Origin: Motacilla alba alba
Taxonomy: Eukaryota > Chordata > Aves > Passeriformes > Motacillidae
NCBI RefSeq assembly: GCF_015832195.1
Contig: NC_052034.1
Span: 3,869,501 to 3,933,500 of the forward strand
DNA length: 64,000 nucleotides
Direction: 5' to 3'
Numbering within the stretch: the stretch's first letter is position 1; the number at the start of each line of letters is the position of its first letter. The notes below the pieces were generated by a model that was not told the DNA's origin, searched no databases, and saw only the letters and a list, made by a program, of their open reading frames with translations. A program made the position numbers and the translations under genes. Below, piece by piece: positions 59,701-64,000 of this stretch.

Positions 59701-62700
59701 GGAAAGTACTTGGGTATAGTGAACATAGATCTGACTTCTACAAATATTCCAACCATTATTAAAAAAAAAAAAACAAACAGCAAGTTAATGCTGCCAATAC
59801 CTGAAGCTGAACAAATAGGTGAAACCAGCTTGGTTTCTGCAATATTTTTTCTCACACCCAAGCCCTCCTCCTGTCCAGCTGTAGAGGTGATCATTCATGC
59901 ATTTTATGGGTGAGATCCCCAAAGCCCTGACACAGGTCCAGGCTCTTGCTCTGAAGTCTCCAATCGAGCCAGTGCCTGTCACTCTTGGCTAGTGGAACCA
60001 AGACAGTGCTGCATAAGCAGATGTCCTGAACAATCTATTTATTACATTTATTACCTTCATAGCTATGTTCTGACATTTTTATTAGGCTGTCTGGAGGCTG
60101 TGGAGCTAAGCTGGCCTGCACATCCCTCCTGTCCCCAGACATGCTGCTGCCACACTGAATACACTCTTAATGGAGCATCTGTGTTAACGAGCTCTTTGCA
60201 ACATCCCCAGGTTGTTAAAATTTGCCTAAAACCACATGTATTGAGCTGTGAGTTGTGTTTACACCCGCTGAGGTATTGACATTCAGGTTTTGTGTGCTCT
60301 GTGCCAAGGTTGCAAGGATTCAGCATCTTTGTTTTGCTGACAAACGACATCTCCGGGCCCGGGGCAGCAGCGGTGCTGCAGCTGCATTGGGTTTGCTGTC
60401 AGGATCTGCTGCTTGCTTTTTGGGTTTTTATGTTTTAAATGGTGCCTCTATTTCCACACCATCATGATTTTACCACTTCTGTGTGCCTTGAAACTGCTCT
60501 GGTTGCTGAAATGCAGCATTTGAGGCTGCTCAGTAACTGAGCATATAAAATTGGGTGAGCTGTATTGCCTAGTGAGGCTGCCAGGGACTTCAGAGGCATT
60601 CTTTGAACTTTTATGGCCTGGCAGTGGGTCAGACTAAAGTCCGTTTGCTCAGGTAAAGCTGAGGAGCCTGTCGTTCCCTTCAGGTGCCACAGAAAGTGAT
60701 TATATCCGGCTTGAAATCTGAAGCTTGTTGCCTGAAAGTGTTCTCAGAAAGTGCTTGTCCTCCCCTCTTCAAGTGGAGGCAAGAGTGTGGTGTTAAATTA
60801 TAATTTAAAAAGAAAAAAAGCCCCACACCTTCTGCAGCACAAGTATGGTTACCTTCTGGTTTGTTTTTTTTAAGTCAAAATAGTTCCTTCCAGGAGTGAA
60901 CTGGGAAGGAAGGCAAATCAGATTATTGCCACGATAACAGTTGGATGTGCCAAGTTGCCTCAAGGTCTCAAGCTGTGAGTAAATACCTTTGTTTTAGGAG
61001 CAGAAGACCACAGTCTGATGCAGGAGCTGATGGTTTATAGCAGTATAAAAGTTGCTTTTCAAAGAGTAAATGGAATAGGTTCATGTGCTTTCTTCTGCAG
61101 GGCAGCAGCTCAATAAACTGTAAGCCAAGGTGTTTGATTTTTAAACTGAGACCCTTTGTACAATATCTGTTAGTGAGAAAGGGGGGGTGATCGTGTGATA
61201 CTGAATTGACTGCACTTCCAAAGGCTCAGTCACACTGAGATGTGGGGATCTGCAGCATCCTGTGACTGCTGTGACTTTTGGAGATGTGTGTCATCACCAT
61301 TTGGTGCTCCTGTGGCAGGCTCCTGCCCCTCCTGGTTATCCTTAAAACCTCTCTGGTGTTACAAGAGACACTTCCAAAAGCCGTGTGCTGAGAGTTCTGG
61401 CAGCTAAACCTTCCTTGTGCTGCCTTTGCTTGCTGCTGCAGCTGCCAAACAATTACTCTGTTGGTACTTGAACAGTAGCTGGATCTTTATTGGGTGTGCA
61501 GGACAGTTTGCTAACTCCATCTTGAGTAAGATGGGGCTCTGTGTGTGCTGTACAGGAAAACGTGTGTTTATCCGTGCTGGAGATTACTAAGCTCTTGTAG
61601 TATGAACCTTATCTTTAGAATGTGTTTCCTGAATTCATCTTTCTGTCTTTCCTTTCAGTGACAGCTCAGCCTCTCTCTGGCATTTACTACAGCTGCTTGG
61701 GGAGAGTGTAATGCTGAGATAAAGAACAGTTCTGGTCATTTGCCAGCTCTGCTGACCACCAGAAAAAGTTCTGTGGGCCAGATTCATTACAGTGGCCATC
61801 ATTTTTGAATACCAGTTCTTTTATCACCAAACTGTGAGCAAAGGTATTGAACTGGCAGTAAAATTTGGATTTATTAGATTAGTAACAGGTATCTGCAGGG
61901 CTGGTTCACTGCAAGGTCTGTGTTTGTGGTTGCGGCGTGTTCAGTCCAGTCCGATGACATACCTGTGGATCACAATAATGTGTGAGATGATTTCAGGTGT
62001 GATCTTCAGGCTGAAGGATCAAGCAGAGTAATATCGTTGCGTTGCCAAATTACCAGGTAAACACAGGGAGCTAGCTCAAAATCTGAATGCATATGAAAAG
62101 TGGTTTTGAATTTGTCATTCTAAGCGTGTGAACAGAGGAGAATGAGGAACCGGGCAAGGACAAGCTGGGAGGTAAAAGGAATGAAGGTGGGTCAGATCCT
62201 TCAGCTACCAAAAGGGTCCAGAGTCCAGAACAGCTGCTCCCACACACTTGTGCTCCTTCGGAGGGTCACAGAGGAGGGGCTGACCAGGAGGTGCCTTAAG
62301 GATTCCATACGTTCTTCTGTCTCCTGCTGAGCATGAACCAGGTGCTCTAAGCTAAAGGATTTCTGTTCCTTTAGAATAGAAACTCTGAAATTCCCTTGCC
62401 TGGTGAGACACCTTCGCAAGACTTCAAAGCTAAGCATGAATCTTCAGAGTTTTCAGCATTTTGTGGATTTCAGACACTTAAAAGTATTTTGATAATCTGA
62501 GCCAGGGTTTCTGGACTCATTGCCATTCAGCTTTGCATGAAAAACATTCCTTTATAAAATTGGGTGAGTGGATGGTTTGGCATTTGGGAGGATTTAGATC
62601 TTTTTTTTTCCACAGGTCACTGAAATAATACATCACCTACACTGGTGTTGCTTGTTGAGAGCAGACATTGCTGCTTGTGCCCCTTTTCCTGCTCGGGTCC

Positions 62701-64000
62701 CTTCGGTCATCTTTGCTTCAGGCTCTGTAAAAAAGGTGTAATTGAGCATTGACCTCTCTGTGTCAGACCCTCGAAGATTTAATGATAAGTAAACTGTACA
62801 GTGATTGGATGTGGGCCTGGTGAGGGAAGGGTTTAATGAACTGATAATATTGCAAAATAGGTGTTGAATTCTCAACTAGGCAGCCTAATCATCGATCATG
62901 ATGGGCAGCTGACCAAAGGGCTTTAAAAGCAGGGGTTTGTTCTTTCAGTGATGCTTATCTCCCTACCCCTGTACTTGGCTGATTTCTTTGCTCAAGAACT
63001 GGAAACAGAAATACTCTTTGACAGCTTAAATAACCAAATTTAGAATGTGGCTTCCTGTTCTGACTGGTTCTTCAGGATTAAAGTACAGTTTTGCGTGCTT
63101 TCCCTGTTCCTGCCTCCCCCTGCCTTTTTTTTTTTTTTCTTTTTTTGGTTTTTGTTTGGTTTGGTTTTGTTTTAACTAGATATGGGCTCCTTTATAATTA
63201 CTTGGTTAAGTTCCCCTGGCTGTGTGTAATCCAGCTGGTGTATGTAAGCCCTGCCTTGGTGGGTGGTATGTCTGTTATCGCTGGGAAAGCTTTGTGTCTG
63301 TGCTGTACTCTCTCTCCTTCTGCCCTGCGTGCATTGGCTTGTTTATGATGGCTGCTACTGAAATCGTTCATGTTTTCCTGATAAATTGGGCTGCAGAATG
63401 CAGAAGGTTTTGTCTCCCATGCCAGAACCATCCAGAAGGCCTCTGACTGATCAGCTTCTCCTCTGAGGTGTGGAGGCAGCAGTAGGAGATGAGTGCTACT
63501 CTTAGCCAGTTGGTCTCTACCTATTTACAGGTTTGCTGCACAAATTTAAGGCTCTTCCCAAATAAATCATCTATTTGGACCCTTAATCCACTCACACTCA
63601 TCTATCGACTCCGTTCAGTGCTTAAAGCCACATATCCTCCAGTAAAAGGATGACTTCCCACCAAAAATGCAGGGTCATCAGGTCCTGTGACCCTCAGAGA
63701 GCTCAGTGTGGCAGCAAATTTTTCAAGGCTACCCCTTTGGACCCTTTTCCCACCAGAGCTGATGCAGAGACAGCTGCCTTTGTGGACAAAGACTGAGTGT
63801 AGCTGCCGGTGAGAACAAAAAAAGACTTGGCCCCACCTCTGCACAAGGAAATGAACTTGCTACCTCTGCTCCCCGGCGGTGCCTGTGCAAGACTCCCGTG
63901 CTCGGCTGCGGGCAGGGACGTGTTGTTTTTAAAACTCGCTGACTTTTGATAAATATCACCGGAAACAGCTGTTGAACAGTACAGAATAAACTTTCCACAT
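56702..64000 (+). other. SSH2: SSH2 intron 2 (start; runs off right edge)
   Basis: It starts GTAAGA. It includes a poly-A run at about 59760-59773 and a long T-rich tract at about 63126-63175. An isolated strong acceptor at 57941 leads into a frame that stops after 20 codons without a donor. The next SSH2 exon was not found. Confidence 0.65.
63126..63175. repeat. T-rich tract
   Basis: About 15 T, then CTTTTTTT, then GG-interrupted T runs (GGTTTTTGTTTGGTTTGGTT). A low-complexity intronic tract. Confidence 0.85.

Larger units (their letters stand above)
29032..64000 (+). other. SSH2: SSH2 gene (partial: exons 1-2 and introns 1-2)
   Basis: The window carries 35 complete codons of SSH2 in two exons (29032-29094 and 56658-56701). 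Intron 1 is 27,563 bp and intron 2 runs off the right edge. A long first intron is typical of the gene in other vertebrates. No antisense or nested gene is supported within it. Confidence 0.88.

Noticed and set aside
1..64000. CRISPR arrays, operons, tRNA/rRNA genes, integrated viral genes
   Set aside because: None was recognised. The exon-intron structure, CpG island and CR1 pieces place the window in a vertebrate nuclear genome.

Overview
This is vertebrate nuclear DNA, most probably from a bird. Two short 3'-end fragments of a CR1 LINE (near 1.28-1.36 kb and 24.14-24.34 kb), compact introns and long low-CpG introns around one sharp CpG island all fit an avian genome. CR1 also occurs in other reptiles, so the species is not identified. 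There are no prokaryotic operons, CRISPR arrays or viral genes. Almost all long open frames are chance frames in intron sequence.

Left third (1-21.9 kb, minus strand): the 5' two-thirds or so of the coding region of EFCAB5, an EF-hand-containing protein. Ten coding exons join with every reading-frame phase matching and give 821 codons from the initiator ATG to the last exon in the window. The gene runs off the left edge. One intron is of the rare GC-AG type. The N-terminal exon contains what looks like a DPY-30-like docking motif with an insert. Two degenerate EF-hand loops are visible, one of them split by an intron.

Middle (21.9-28.3 kb): a noncoding stretch between the two genes. It holds the better CR1 fragment, an RFX X-box-like site and one weak candidate for a 5' exon of EFCAB5. 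It ends in a 50-bp minisatellite (28.29-28.74 kb) directly beside a CpG island (28.74-29.54 kb) that carries a strong CTCF-type site.

Right (28.7-64 kb, plus strand): the start of SSH2 (slingshot protein phosphatase 2, a cofilin phosphatase). Exon 1 lies in the CpG island and encodes 21 residues. A 27.6-kb first intron follows, then a 44-nt exon 2 at 56.66 kb. The rest of SSH2, including all catalytic parts, lies beyond the right edge. A two-codon upstream ORF in optimal Kozak context precedes the SSH2 start.

EFCAB5 and SSH2 are head-to-head, the same arrangement as I recall for mammals (human 17q11.2). I did not find a previously undescribed multi-gene system. The observations most worth checking are the DPY-30-like motif, the GC-AG intron, the minimal uORF, the minisatellite beside the promoter and two isolated CpG-rich patches inside introns.
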